A stretch of 64,000 nucleotides of DNA from Oehlia diaphana (lineage: Eukaryota > Glomeromycota > Glomeromycetes > Glomerales > Glomeraceae): assembly GCA_003833135.1 (NCBI GenBank), contig QZLH01000195.1:43024-107023 (forward strand). Direction: 5' to 3'. This document shows, piece after piece, positions 13,487-24,925 of this stretch; the stretch's first letter is position 1; each line of letters begins with the position of its first letter. The notes beneath the pieces were generated by a model, which was given only the letters and a program-made list of their open reading frames with translations, made no database searches and had not been told where the DNA came from. The position numbers were made by a program, and so were the translations under genes.

Positions 13487-14173
13487 TTGAAAAGATTCAT
13501 CAGTTTTTGAGCGTTTTATGAATTCATGTAACTGATTCTTAAATGATGATTCCTCCTGAATGCGCTCCGCTAAAAATTGAATAACTGATTGTTCACCCAA
13601 GGGCTTAAGTTTATTTATTATAGCGTCTGCTTTGAGGAACTCCTGTTGAATTTCTTCTGATTCATTAATATCTTCATAAATGGCATGTGCCACAAAATAC
13701 TCCAATAAAGAATTATATAAAAAGGAATAGTGATTATTATTACGAAACAGGTACATATTATATAATTTCTTAAATAATTCGGAAGCTTTGTCATAATTTT
13801 TATCAATAATTTCTCCCTCTTTAAACATAAGAGCAAGATTACGCAGAGCCACATTATGTCCTAAATTAGCTGCTTTTTCATATAATTCAAATGCCTTATA
13901 CCTATCAACGCTAGTTCCGATTCCATTACTATAACAATATCCAAGCATAAATATTCTATTTAAATATTCTCCTTTATAAGATTCTTCAAATAATTTAAAG
14001 GTTTTTTCATAATCTAAATTAACACCTTCACCCGTTTTATACATTTGAGCAGATTATATTGAGCTATACTATTCCCTAATTTTCCGCTTTCTCATAAATT
14101 CAATAGCGTTTTCCTTATTAATCTCGGTACCAATTCCTAAATAATTAAAATTTCCAAGTAAAAAGATAGACTA
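13457..14173 (-). pseudogene. Sel1-repeat part of the decayed kinase-Sel1-WD40 gene
   Basis: Sel1-like helical repeats are evident: RIFMLGYCYSNGIGTSVD, then YKAFELYEKAANLGHNVA and LRNLALMFKEGEIIDKNYDK. These solenoids mediate protein-protein contacts. Between 14173 and 14045 a further Sel1 repeat can be read only by changing frame (FLLGNFNYLGIG, then YEKA, then GNSIAQYNLLK), with a TAG at 14171-14173 and at least two more shifts. After residue ESFQ the frame ends in a spurious MWQPMASHY. The neighbouring frame continues as VAANGITLLVKAGVQF and links it to the pentapeptide block. Together with the kinase part upstream (minus sense) it formed one coding unit. Confidence 0.8.
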
Positions 14174-15657
14174 ATTCGAATCCGAATCATGTTGATTATT
14201 CATTAACCAATCATTAATTTTGCAGCAATCATCAAGAATATTTTCTTTCAACTCCTTCCCTTCATTTAATTTCATAAAAATATATTTGAATATTCCATTA
14301 ATTATATTACTTAACGGTGTTTTTAAACATTTCACTAATTCAGATGTAGCCAAATTACTAAAACCAGTAGAAGAAGTAGAAGAATTAATAATATTATCTG
14401 AATTAAATGATTGTTGTTCAGTAGTATTATTATGTACAATATCTTCCGAATTATCTGTTTGATCATTTCTTATGGTTTCATGAGATAATAATAATTTCAA
14501 TTGATCAACCACTTTATTCATAGTTGGACGATTATCTGGTTCTCCATTCCAACAATCTATAAAAAATTAATTTTTAGTGTAAATGTTGAAATAAGGATGT
14601 TTGAAATTATTATATATACTTACCAGTATAAAGCTTAGTATAAGCAATAGGAGTATCAGGAACAGGTGTTTCTCTAAAACCTTGTGAGATTCCCATAATC
14701 AAACTAATATCATATGGTTCATAATCATTCCGCTGGACATTTCCCATAATAATATCCCAACACTATAAAAATCGCTTTTTTCATTTAATTAGTATATTTG
14801 TATTTGATTTTTATCATTTTTATGTCTATAAAACCTTTTTGGATCAATATAAGGAATCATTCCAGTTAATAGTATCGATAATCCAAAATCTGCTAACTTA
14901 ATAACATTATTTTGATGAACTAATACATTACCGGAATGCTAATAATAATAATAATAATTAATATATACAGTAGATAAAAGTCGTAAAATATATGTAATGG
15001 TAATTATTAACAATTAATGATATAATATAAATTATCTTACCAAATCACGATGAACAATTCCTTCATCATGTAAAAAACCACAGCATAAGCCAATTGAAGT
15101 GCTAAATTGAATTTATCATCCCAATTGAGATTACTAAAATATTCCTTCAAAAAGTTTCTAAGAGTACCGCCATCGGCATACTTCATTACTAATATATAAT
15201 TTTTATCTAGTTAAGAGAAAATTTTTTTATATTGATTTTTTTATATAAGAGTGATACATATATCGGTATTATTATATATTAATTATACCTTGATCAGTTG
15301 TAATTCCATAAAAACGAATAATATTCTCGTGAAAATCAACTTCACGTTGATGTTTAAGCTAAATCATATAAATAAAAGATAATGTAATTTACAACTCGAA
15401 AAAAAAATAACAATCCGAAATATTAATGATAAATAAATTAATTACCTCTTACATAATTTCTTTAAATACTGCGGTATCGTGATTAAAAAAAGATTTTAAT
15501 GCAAAATATCTAGGAGCATGTTTCTAATTTGCACGGAATACTTTTCAGCACCAATTACTTTAATATTAGAAAAATGTTCATAATCATAATATTTAATATG
15601 TTGTTTAGAAATAGCTTCATTAATCCATTCAACCCATTCATCATTTTACATGATAAT
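14174..15657 (-). pseudogene. TKL-type protein kinase part of the decayed composite gene
   Basis: Remnants of a kinase domain are spread over several exons: NDEWVEWINEAISKQHIKYY with NIKVIGA (start of the Gly loop), ALKSFFNHDTAVFKEI (VAIK-type Lys), LKHQREVDFHENIIRFYGI, NYILVMKYADGGTLRNF, HDEGIVHRDL (catalytic HRD), VIKLADFGLS (DFG), MIPYIDP, EKSDFYSVGILLWEMSSG and WNGEPDNRPTMNKVVDQL. Intron borders GTATAA, GTAAGA and GTAAGT with AG acceptors are still readable. Lesions: the Gly loop is shortened and out of frame near 15545; TAG stands where Trp is expected (15534-15536); TAA is at 15449-15451; a frameshift precedes the catalytic loop near 15075-15085; a deletion follows SSG near 14735. The tail (14521-14174) is open and leads into the Sel1 block. 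The architecture is that of the fungal kinase-Sel1 family. Confidence 0.85.
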
Positions 15658-16904
15658 TAATTGTTAGCGCATAATATTAATTCTCAAATTGATTTTTGGA
15701 AGGAAAGATTTTTTTTTTTTTTCAAAAAAGTTCAATTGTTTCGCATGGAAAATCCAACCGTTTCTGTATTCCTTCACTAATTTAGATTAATCAATTAGTT
15801 TATTTGTATTGTTTAATTCCAATTAGGGTTATCGGAAAAAAAATTCCGAGTTACAATAAACGAACAGGCTTTAGGAACAGGTTTTTTTTACACATAAAAA
15901 AAAAAAATAACAATATAAAGTATCGTTTAAAAATTGATAGATAAAATTTAAAATATTTTTTTATTTGAAACGGAACAATCTTTAACAGATTGTGTATTTG
16001 ACACGATTTTTTTTTAACGATCAACGTAATCCATATCAAAATTTCGGATTATAAACACCGATGATACATCCTTTTATGGTTTCATCCAAACCATTGTGTT
16101 TCAACGTTTGTTTCACTAATAGTCTATATCATTTTATTATTTTTGATTTTCTGATTTTCTATTATGCATATAAAAACTGCATTATAATAATTAGTAACGT
16201 GATGAAAATCGTGTGAGCGCCGCTTAAATATCGACTGTTATTAAACTTAATTCGGTTTTCGGGAACTAACTTTTAAGGTAACTTATTACACTGCATGCAT
16301 CACTTGATTTTTGAATCATTCTGATAAGACTAAGGCTTATTAGTATTTTTATGAATAACTAATATAATTTTAGTAAGAATGAATCAAAAACCTTTACGAT
16401 AGTATGAAATTTTAAATCGACTTGACTTTATTGTATATACCGATCGATAATTATGGAAAATCAAAGCGATTCATTGCGCATTGAAGAAAAAGTTGTCGCT
16501 TACGAAAGTTGAGACGAATTATAATCATAATTATTCATAATGATCTGGCTCATATTTTGCAACTCCCCATTGTAACCCAAACATTGCTTATATCTCAAAA
16601 ACAACTTGGTATAACTAAACTTTATTATGTAAAACATGATAAATAAGCTGAATTATTCTCTTATCCAATAATAAAATCGATTAAAAAAAGTAATAATGAA
16701 ATTTATTGTCCAATTACAAACTGATTTTATTACTGATAAAAAGAAAAAAAGATTACATTACTCTAAAATATGAATCAGTATTGAACAAATATTACATCAA
16801 AGAAAAACTAAAATAATCCTATTTGTTGAAAATCATTTTGGTCAAAAAAACCCCCCGGTTTAATATTATTTGTACTTCATTAAAATAATTAACTTACATT
16901 ATAT
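15658..16904. other. intergenic region
   Basis: No gene or clear element seen. The open frame at 15851-16039 is low complexity. A T-rich tract lies at 15710-15725 and a CCCCCC run at about 16851. Confidence 0.5.
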
Positions 16905-18623
16905 TCAATCAACGATTTCGCAATCCAAACAATCAACAGTATTATTAGATTTCAGAGAACCTTTTATAAAGATTTAGAAATTGATGTGAATGACTTAAAT
17001 AATTAAAATAATTAAGTAAAGATTTTAAATACCTGGATATTCTATGCTTGATATATTATCATAATTACTATAATAATCATCAGAATTTTTTGGTTTAGGA
17101 AGATTTTTAAAACTAAGTAATTTACTTGTAGTTGCTTCAAAATTTTTATTTGTTGAAGGTAATTTATCATCGGTTGATAAACTATCATTTATTCTTTCTG
17201 CTTCTTCAACTTGTTTAACTATTTCTGTTTTAATTGATTCTGTTTGATTTTCTATACTACTTAAATGTGCACTAAGTTCATGAATCCATTTAAAAATACT
17301 TTTTGCAAGATATAATGCATTTGGTCGATTTAACGGATTTGCATCTAAGCAGCTTTTAATTAAATGTAAAATCAACTGAGGTACTTCAAAATTAAATTTG
17401 GGTCTTAAACCTTCACAGATTCTTAATGCTAAAACTCCATCATCATTATTATCATAGTAAGGTGGCATTCCTGAAATTACCTCATACATGATTATACCAA
17501 AACTGTAGATATCAGAAGCTTGAGTATAATGTTGTCCTCTTAAGATTTCAGGAGCTAAATAAGGTAAAACACCATATACACTATTTTCTATATTTTCTAA
17601 TTCCTTATAATTTACTGGTTTACACAATCCCATATCAGTTATACAAATATTACTCCTAAAGCATACAATATTTCCAATATGTAAATCTCGATGAATTAAT
17701 CCTTTTGCATGAATTCTCTTAAGTCCAGATATAATTTCTCCTAAAATAACAAATTTATATCTCAATTTATAATCAAAAGTAAAACTTTTACGTGGTTTTG
17801 GACGTCGTCGAGACTTTCTAATATTATAATAATTTCGCAAATTTCCGCTGTTTGCATATTCCATAACCATGATATAGTCTTTTGTATCTAGATTTTGAGT
17901 TATTCCATAACATCTAATAAATTGACTTATTGATTTATCTTCAAATATTTTAAGATGTAACGTAATCTAATTAGTTAAAATAAATTAATTAAAAATTTTA
18001 TTAAAAAAAAAAAAAAATTTTAATCGTAAATTAATTAATACCTCATTGATAAATTCTAATGTAATATTCTCTGATTTATTTAAACTTTTAAGAACTACAT
18101 CTTTATTTGGTTTATGTCTTTTCCATTTATGTTTATTCACATTCCAATTCGATATATAATTGTCTTTCCATTTTGCTTTATATATTTCGCCAAATCCGCC
18201 TGTTGCAATATGTTTAATATCATGAAATCTATCATAAGATATCCATTCTAGTAAATGATATTCACTCTTTGCTGATAGTTGAGTATTTTGAATGAACTTA
18301 TCAACATCATTATTACCACTAGTCCAATTACTAAAATTTTGTTGGAACCTTTTTGAATTACATGTCTGACACCAATTCAGTCCAGTATTTAATTGTTTGC
18401 ATTCTTTACACGTTCCGTACTTTTTTTCTCTAAAATTGTCATAACAAATATGACAAATTGTTTTCCCCCTATCTATTAGTTTTACTTGTTTGCATTCTCT
18501 ACACTTTTTATAATTTTGTTCTTTTATATTTGAATCACAAGCCTGACACAAGAGTGATGTGTCTACTTGTTTACATCCCATACACTTTCCATGTATTTGT
18601 TCTTCCGCATATGACTGATCCAT
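16905..18623 (-). CDS. CxxC-rich/protein kinase gene, apparently intact (kinase A)
   Basis: Exons 18623-18042, 17966-17033 and 16960-16905 join in phase (donors GTATTA and GTATTT, acceptors AG) to give 523 residues. Residues 1-95 hold six CxxC pairs (KCMGC, LCQAC, KCREC, ICHIC, TCKEC, WCQTC), probably binding zinc, followed by NSKRFQQNFSNWTSGN. The kinase domain begins near residue 130 (IATGGFGEIYKAKW; Lys in VVLKSL) and has LIHRDLHIGNIV, ITDMGLCKP (DFG changed to DMG) and PYLAPEILRG. It continues through SDIYSFGIIMYEVISGMPPY and an Arg-containing NRPNALYLAKS. The short last exon encodes a tail ending CLDCEIVD, nearly the same as the last exon of kinase B. That similarity supports the splice over the in-frame read-through stop at 17025. 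A TATA-like box lies 80 bp upstream. All key kinase residues except the DFG Phe are present, so activity is plausible. It is one of three close paralogs here. Confidence 0.85.
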
Positions 18624-18702
18624 AGTAAATTAGATAAAATTATTATTCAATAATAATTTGACACCAAAATATTGCTAAAATCATGAAGGGACTGAAGGGT
18701 GG

Positions 18703-18710
18703 TATTTATA
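18703..18710 (-). promoter_or_regulatory. TATA-like box upstream of kinase A
   Basis: TATAAATA on the minus strand, 80 bp upstream of the ATG at 18623. Paralogs B and C have a TATA box at 60-75 bp, so position and sequence are consistent across the group. It is a motif match only. Confidence 0.4.
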
Positions 18711-19805
18711 AAAAAATGTTTTAGATCGACAATCGACAAATGAGATCTAGAATGGACATATTTTTACAGGATTTACATCATTATCAACCAAGTTAAAGAA
18801 ACTTTTCATGATAACTATGGAATCAAACGACATTTATATATTCAATGGTAAACTTGCATCATTATCAACCGAAATGGGAAAAATTTTATGATAAGATTTA
18901 GTCCAATTGTTAAATCATTAGAACGACATGTCCATTTATAAATCTAAGAGGGAAAATTGCAGTACAGAAAAAGTAAAGTTCGAATTTTCGTGATAGTAAG
19001 ATTAATATAGAACAATATTTATTATTATCGTTATTATTATTTTGTTTATTAGTGTGATCGAAAATTGAAATATTTTTAATTGTTTTAATAATTTGGATAA
19101 AAAAAAACTTTGTTTATATAAAGTTAATATGAACAACACTAACTTTTTAGATTGACTGCTTTCCTATGTACAGTATATGTGTTGAAAAAATTAAGAAAAA
19201 GTGAATTGTTGATGAAAATTTGATTGTGTAACCAATTAACTTCAGACTAAAGTTTGTTAACTAACAACAAGAATGTAGTTAAATATTAATTAAGTCTTTT
19301 AGATTTTGAATATAAATATTTAAAATATTTAATTTTGGCATTATTAATTTCTTTAGGAGTGAAATGAATGAAAAGAATATAGAAACATATGTCCTTTTTT
19401 GAATTAAATGCAGAATGAAATATATATATATCTGTAGAAATTTTGATAATAAAAAATTTAATCAAGATGAATCTTTTGTGCATAAATCTGAATAAATGTA
19501 AAATCAGATATAAATAAACTTGATAACTTGTCTCATTTGAAATCTCAATAAATTTTAGATCTAATAATTAATAATCTTTGGACATTAATATATGCGCGAA
19601 ATTAAAAATTTTTTTTTTTTAATGATTTATATATGCTTTATTGATATTTAGTTTATATACTATACAAACAAATTATCATGAACTATATCCACCCAGTAGG
19701 ATGCAATCATCAAAATCGCGAAATTAAAAATTGAATAATCGGGATAACAATTATAGATAAGGAATAATAAGGTGAACAAATCGTTACTATTTGTTTCTGA
19801 CATAG

Positions 19806-19981
19806 CCAGGAGAGGTAGGAAAGGGAAAGAGGGAGAATGAAAGAGGAAGGGGAAGGGAAGGGAAGAGAAAGAGGGAAAATGAGAGAGGGGAGAGAAAGGG
19901 GAAAGGGAAAAAATAAGGAATAAGGGAAAATTAAAAGGAAAGGAAAGAGGGGAAAGAAGGCGAGAGAAGAGAACAAAAATA
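19806..19981. repeat. homopurine (G/A) tract, about 175 bp
   Basis: Over this span the plus strand is almost all G and A (motifs GGGAAAGAGGGAGA, GGAAGGGGAAGGGAAGGG, GAGAGGGGAGAGAAAGGGG) with only isolated T or C. It is the most GC-rich simple sequence in the window. Such tracts can form triplex DNA, but that is general knowledge rather than something the sequence proves. Confidence 0.8.
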
Positions 19982-20511
19982 CACACCACCCACCCATACA
20001 CAACCAACACTCCCAACCTACATACCTAAAAGGAGATGTAAAGAAAGGAAACCAAAAAGAAGACCTAATTAAAAGAAGACCTAAAGGAAATAGAAGGTCA
20101 ATATTCTTGGTTTATTATTAGTTTCATCTGGCGAGTTACTTATCGCAGAATAACCATTCAAGGAAAAGGTTAAAAAACCTAGAAAACTAAAGGTATTGGG
20201 GACATAATTATACTATTTATGTTATATAAAATCTACATCGAGATTATGAGTCGCATGAGTATCTTCTATTCATATTAAAATTATTATTCCAATCGTGAAA
20301 CATTGTGTATTTCTTCATTGGCAAAAAAAAATGTTAAAAAACGCACTTTTAATTAATAATAAACTATAAAGGTACCACTTGCTTTCGCTATAATAGATTG
20401 CATATTTTTTTCTCTAAATAATTTTTGCACCTATACATTAAAAATATTAATAACCATGCTACAATACTATTCCCAATACATTGTATTAGGTCCAAAACTT
20501 CCAAGTTCTTG

Positions 20512-21032
20512 GAGGGCCCCTGAATACGCTATAGTTTAATTAATGAAATTCCGTACAAACCAATTTATAAATCCGTACATTAAACTTCAGGCCTTATATT
20601 TATCCGTACTATCCGTACACTGAACTTTTTTTTCTATACGAGGAACTTCACAAAAATTTTTTATATTATTTTGAATATTTGATTTTCTTGACTATTTTTT
20701 TTTTTGATTTCATCAATGCTTCACTTCTATCTATGTTAACATTTTCGGACGAATTTGAATTACTTCTTTTGCTGAGATTCATATTTATGATTAAATTAAT
20801 TGACAAAAAAAACATGATAAAAAGATATTAATTTGATTTTTTTACGTCGAACCTGCGCAAGTAAAAATTTATTGTAAATTCTCACGCGGAGGCAATTTTT
20901 ATTGTAAATCCGTTTATTGTTTCTTTAAATCCGTACTCTAAACTTCGGCAGACTTTTTATATCCATGCAATAAGAATCAACACTAAGTTATCAAATCCGT
21001 ACAATGAGGTTATCAGTGTATTCGGGGCCCCT
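20512..21032. mobile_element. non-autonomous DNA transposon with AGGGGCCCC-type inverted ends
   Basis: The left end reads GAGGGCCCCTGAATACGCT. The right end, reversed, reads AGGGGCCCCGAATACACTG. The 7 bases GTTCTTG stand on both sides (20505-20511 and 21033-21039) as a target-site duplication. Inside, the motif ATCCGTACANTRAACTT recurs several times in both halves, as subterminal repeats do. There is no open frame for a transposase in the 521 bp, so it is a MITE-type element. A 7-8 bp duplication would fit a hAT-like element. Confidence 0.7.
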
Positions 21033-22653
21033 GTTCTTGCTGTAGTTTGACGATTTTTTAGTACTCTAGATATCATCATTCAATATTTCCAATAATTTAA
21101 AATTTGGCCAAATATTTTTTAATCATAGACGGATGATATTTTGGTGATTCTGAGTTGCGTGGCTACCATTTTTTTATGGTATCGTTTTATAACAACTTAA
21201 ATATCACATGAGTAATTTTTTAATTATATTACCCATTTACATTTAATTCAAAGAATGGGAGTTGGCCAGATACATTACTCGCAAAAAGAAAACACGTTAT
21301 CATACACTTTATAGACGCAATAAGCGCACCGAAATTACCCGCACGATACCGACGGGTCAACATAATACTCGTGGACTCAGGGTTTCCCTTACTACCGCCG
21401 TATGGGATCCTTTGATGAATCAGTACATATTTGGTAGACTTCTAGTGATTTTTTACATTCGAGTTCTTGGGAATTACATAGAGATAATTTACTTTTGATA
21501 ATATAGATTTTTCAATATTTTTTATGATTATACTTTTTTAGATTTTTAGATAATATTCTTATTTCACGCTTATTCTCTTCTCTTTGGTGGGCCTTAGCGC
21601 CGTTTTCCGTTCCATTATTACCACCAAGGTAGTAGCGGTTTGGTTTTCAGTTTTCGAATTACTTTCGATTTTGTTTTAAAGTCTTTGTAATTTGTACTGT
21701 AACTTCGTTCACTTTGTGAATAAAAATAAAAAATAAAATAAAAATAAATCTGATTTTACATTATATTCAAATTTGCCATCAAATTGTTTTTTAATATTGA
21801 AAAATATGAAAAGAATGTTTATTGAAATAATTGGATATACAATAATAAATAGTGAATAAAGATTAAAGTATGTGATAAATATAAAATATGAGAATACGCG
21901 TTACTAACAAAAAAATAAATAAATAAAAAAATATCCAGAGGGATCAATATTTTCTTCTCGATTCCATACCACCTATATGTCAAAGGCTAGATGATTAGAT
22001 GTAAATTTATTTACTTTTTTAACAAAATTTATGATCTACCGATACTCGTAAAAAAATAACGTTTACCGCAGTAAATGAAGTATAACATGAAAATTAATAA
22101 GCAAATTATATTGATCCCTCAGCTTAATAAGATAAACCAATTACTTTAAAATGAAACAATAATACATGGATGACACGATTGTTATAAAGTGGCTAATATC
22201 CCCATTATTCAATCAATTATGTCTCAGATTTTTAACAAAGCTCATTACGTTGAACTTAATTAACTGGGCCGCTACGCAAAAATTCAGCCATGTAATGCCT
22301 TATTCTCTACAATCAATAATTAAAAGGCGACGTTAGGCGTTCTACATCGTAATTGTACGAACCTTTATCCAAACGACCTCTTATGTCAATCTTACATCGA
22401 TAGAAAGCAATTCACATATTTGGTTTTGATCATAAAATCTTTTTGTCTAGCTTACCTAAACAAAAATTATTCCTTACAGCTCTAAAGTGATTCATTTACG
22501 ATTTTTCAATTTATACATTACACCACTTTACGTGCTAAACTGCTAATGCATGGACTACTAGTTCCTTTTGACCTCACGGATATTAATAAATTGCATTCAA
22601 CATTTTAATCTCCTTCGGAAGAAGCGATTTTGTAAAATATGCTTACCATTGTT

Positions 22654-22841
22654 GCCCTATAAAAAATTTTATCCCGTTATTTCTGTAAAAACTCGTAAAA
22701 ATGAGCCTTTTCACGGATCCATTCACGAAAAATGTAAATAATTCGATAAATTCCGTGATATAAGGTTATTAATTCCGGAAATATGAGCCTTTTACGGAAA
22801 GGAGATGGAATATAAAAAACGGATTTACTTTTTTTACAGGG
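22654..22841. mobile_element. MITE copy 1, CCCTRTAAAAAA ends
   Basis: 188 bp with inverted ends CCCTATAAAAAATTTTATCC at the left and, reversed from the right, CCCTGTAAAAAAAGTAAATCC. It is flanked on both sides by TTG (22651-22653 and 22842-22844). An internal motif ATGAGCCTTTT(A/C)ACGGA occurs twice. Three further copies occur in this window (24926-25086, 36090-36238 inverted, 59143-59233 truncated). The recurrence and ends mark it as a transposed, non-coding element. Confidence 0.75.
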
Positions 22842-22881
22842 TTGGGATATAGATTTGGATGAATCGATAAACCAGACATTA

Positions 22882-23182
22882 GGCCACACAAATTCGATTT
22901 TTCGGTTCACCTCACCCGGCCGGGTCACTTTTTCAAATTTCAATAAAAAAAAAGTTTATATGTAAAAAAAATTATCACGTGATCAGGGCGTAATTTTATT
23001 GGTGGGTAAGTTTATCACGTGGCTGAGAACTTCTGGATAAATTCCTCCCCTTTAAACGCCAACCAATCAGATGTCACGATTTTATATATAAACTTTTTTA
23101 TTAATAAACAATAAACCCCGGGTCCCCGGGTCGATTTTAAATTTCAATGTTACGTGAACCGAATAATTGAATTTGTGTGGCC
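22882..23182. mobile_element. PIF/Harbinger-like MITE, 301 bp, TTA target duplication
   Basis: The ends are GGCCACACAAATTCGATT at the left and, reversed from the right, GGCCACACAAATTCAATT. Both continue to TTCGGTTCAC, giving an inverted repeat of about 29 bp with few mismatches. TTA flanks each side (22879-22881 and 23183-23185). A 3-bp TTA/TAA duplication with G-rich termini is typical of PIF/Harbinger. The interior is non-coding, with two ATCACGTG sites and CCCGG motifs near each end. Confidence 0.8.
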
Positions 23183-23577
23183 TTATGTAATAAGGTTGCG
23201 CGTCTTTCCATAAAAAAAAATATTGTTTTGCCTAAAATACTTAATATTTTATTTTACTCTAAATATATTGAACAAGTTTTAATCAAAGAAAAATATTTAT
23301 TGAAGCCTATTTTTGTCAAAATAAATAAATAAATAAATAAATAAATAAACGAATGTAAAATAAGATTTGAAGTCGCAGGAATGCACACAACGATATCATG
23401 ATACAATAGTGCTGCGATTTAAAATTCTATTGCAAAAAAAAAATCATATAAATATTAATCATTGACTGATCTAAAAAGTCTTAAATATATAAAATCGAAA
23501 AGAAAAATAATAAGAAATTTCCAAATTTTCAAATGAATTAAAAATTTTGACAAGTCGTAAACAAGCTATTTAACCCT

Positions 23578-24647
23578 TTACACAATAGTAGAAAAGGTAG
23601 CATAATGATCAGGAGAATAATAGATGCAACCAGATTCTTGCATTTGTTCCACATGAAAAGATGATACATCTGATGATGGTAAATCGATCTCGCTGGTAGG
23701 TGAATTGAAAATATATTTATTGTAATCATTATCTATGTAGCCAATTGTAGTTGGAAAGTAATACATAGATTGATGTGATTGAATCAATGCATTAACATCA
23801 TAATCGTAAGAAGTATTGTTTGTGTCAAATTGATCCATTGATAAGTCATTATTTGGAAAATACATTTTGTTGGTAGGTATTGATAATAATTATTAATGGT
23901 TTCAAGAGAGTTGAAGTGAGTGTTGTATGACGGAATTGCTTGAATATTTTGTGTTGTTGTAATCGAATCATCTATTGTATACGAATTTCCATCAGAATGA
24001 AAATTTTCTTGCGAAGGAATTCTTAAATGGACTTGAGGATAAAAATAATTCAATTCTGAATACATGGTCGTCCATGCTGGAGTAGTTGGTGAAGAAGATG
24101 AAGGTAAATTATTTAAAGCAGGATTAAACGAATTATTCAGATTTTGATAAGATTTTTTTTGAAGTGTGTTAGTTTTATTCTTTGTAATACGAGATTTACT
24201 TCGATTTGGTTTATAAATGTAACCCGGATTAAGTTCACCGTGTTCAAATTTTGCTATTTGTGAAAGTTCGGTAAATAATTTGTCAATTTCCAGATTGCAT
24301 TTTTTCCAAACTTCGTTTGCAAGACCGGATACGGTGGGAACCTGAAGCTTTGAGGAATTGATAGCCGCTAGAAGCATGGTACGAAAGATGATAAATTTAT
24401 TGGGAAGTCGTGTAGGCTTATCAGATTGCGTTTTGGATTTCTTATTAAAGAAACGATCTTTTATTTCTTGTGTAGTAGGTACAAGAAAATCGAACTTTGT
24501 ACCATCGTTCAAGCTCACAATCATTAAACAACGATTATTTATTCGTGAAAAGTCAAGAGTCACATTGTCAACTTTGTCGGGAGCCAATTTCTTTTCATAG
24601 TGACTTGGGTTGGTATCTTGGTTATTTTTTGATTTATATTGCGACAT
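23578..24647 (-). CDS. MATA_HMG-like HMG-box protein, frameshifted in the C-terminal tail
   Basis: The ATG at 24647 (MSQYKSKNNQ) is preferred to an upstream in-frame ATG at 24749 because a T/A run and a TATA-like site lie between. The HMG box spans about residues 77-150: RLPNKFIIFRTMLLAAINSS, VSGLANEVWKKCNLEIDKLF and a basic end GYIYKPNRSKSR. The tail is Asn/Ser/Tyr-rich, like a transcription factor. In this frame the protein stops at 23784 (287 aa) after 26 unlikely residues. The neighbouring frame from about 23875 down to 23578 carries a much more natural tail (MDQFDTNNTSYDYDVNALIQ ... SPDHYATFSTIV). I infer a 1-nt frameshift near 23870-23885, either in the genome or in the assembly. HMG boxes of this class bind DNA and include fungal mating-type factors, and Rhizophagus carries many such genes. 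Nothing here shows a mating-type locus. Confidence 0.75.
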
Positions 24648-24708
24648 GATAAAAAAAAAATTAACTCTACGTTTGTGAATGTATGGTTTGTGTGGAAGAA
24701 AGTGAGAT

Positions 24709-24717
24709 GTATATATA
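24709..24717 (-). promoter_or_regulatory. TATA-like box upstream of the HMG gene
   Basis: TATATATAC on the minus strand, about 65 bp before the ATG at 24647. The distance is usual for this window. Confidence 0.35.
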
Positions 24718-24925
24718 CAAAGTATTACATTTAATGAATCGAAATTCATATTAATTATAGTTATTTTTATTATTTATTCTTTTATTCACTTGCCATAACA
24801 TAAAGATTCTGGTGTAACACTCTTTTTTTTTTAAGTGTAACAATTTCTTCAAGACAATAGTATTATTTCTTACCAAAATACGTTTCTTCGATAGCGAGAT
24901 TATCCACACTACAGGCATTTAATTA

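Larger units (their letters stand above)
18711..23577. other. intergenic region rich in small transposable elements
   Basis: No convincing gene. It holds the homopurine tract at about 19806-19981 and three delimited elements (20512-21032, 22654-22841, 22882-23182). Open frames at 19660-20016 and 19710-20003 are only the complement of the purine tract. The frame at 21262-21498 begins with basic residues but shows no domain I can name. The frame at 22677-22943 lies across two transposon ends. A (AAAT)n stretch is at about 23321-23349. Confidence 0.55.

Noticed and set aside
19660..20016. Two overlapping Phe/Ser/Leu-rich open frames
   Set aside because: They are the complement of the homopurine tract.
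21262..21498. 78-codon basic open frame
   Set aside because: It looks slightly protein-like at its start, but there is no family and the end is AT noise. It lies beside a transposon.
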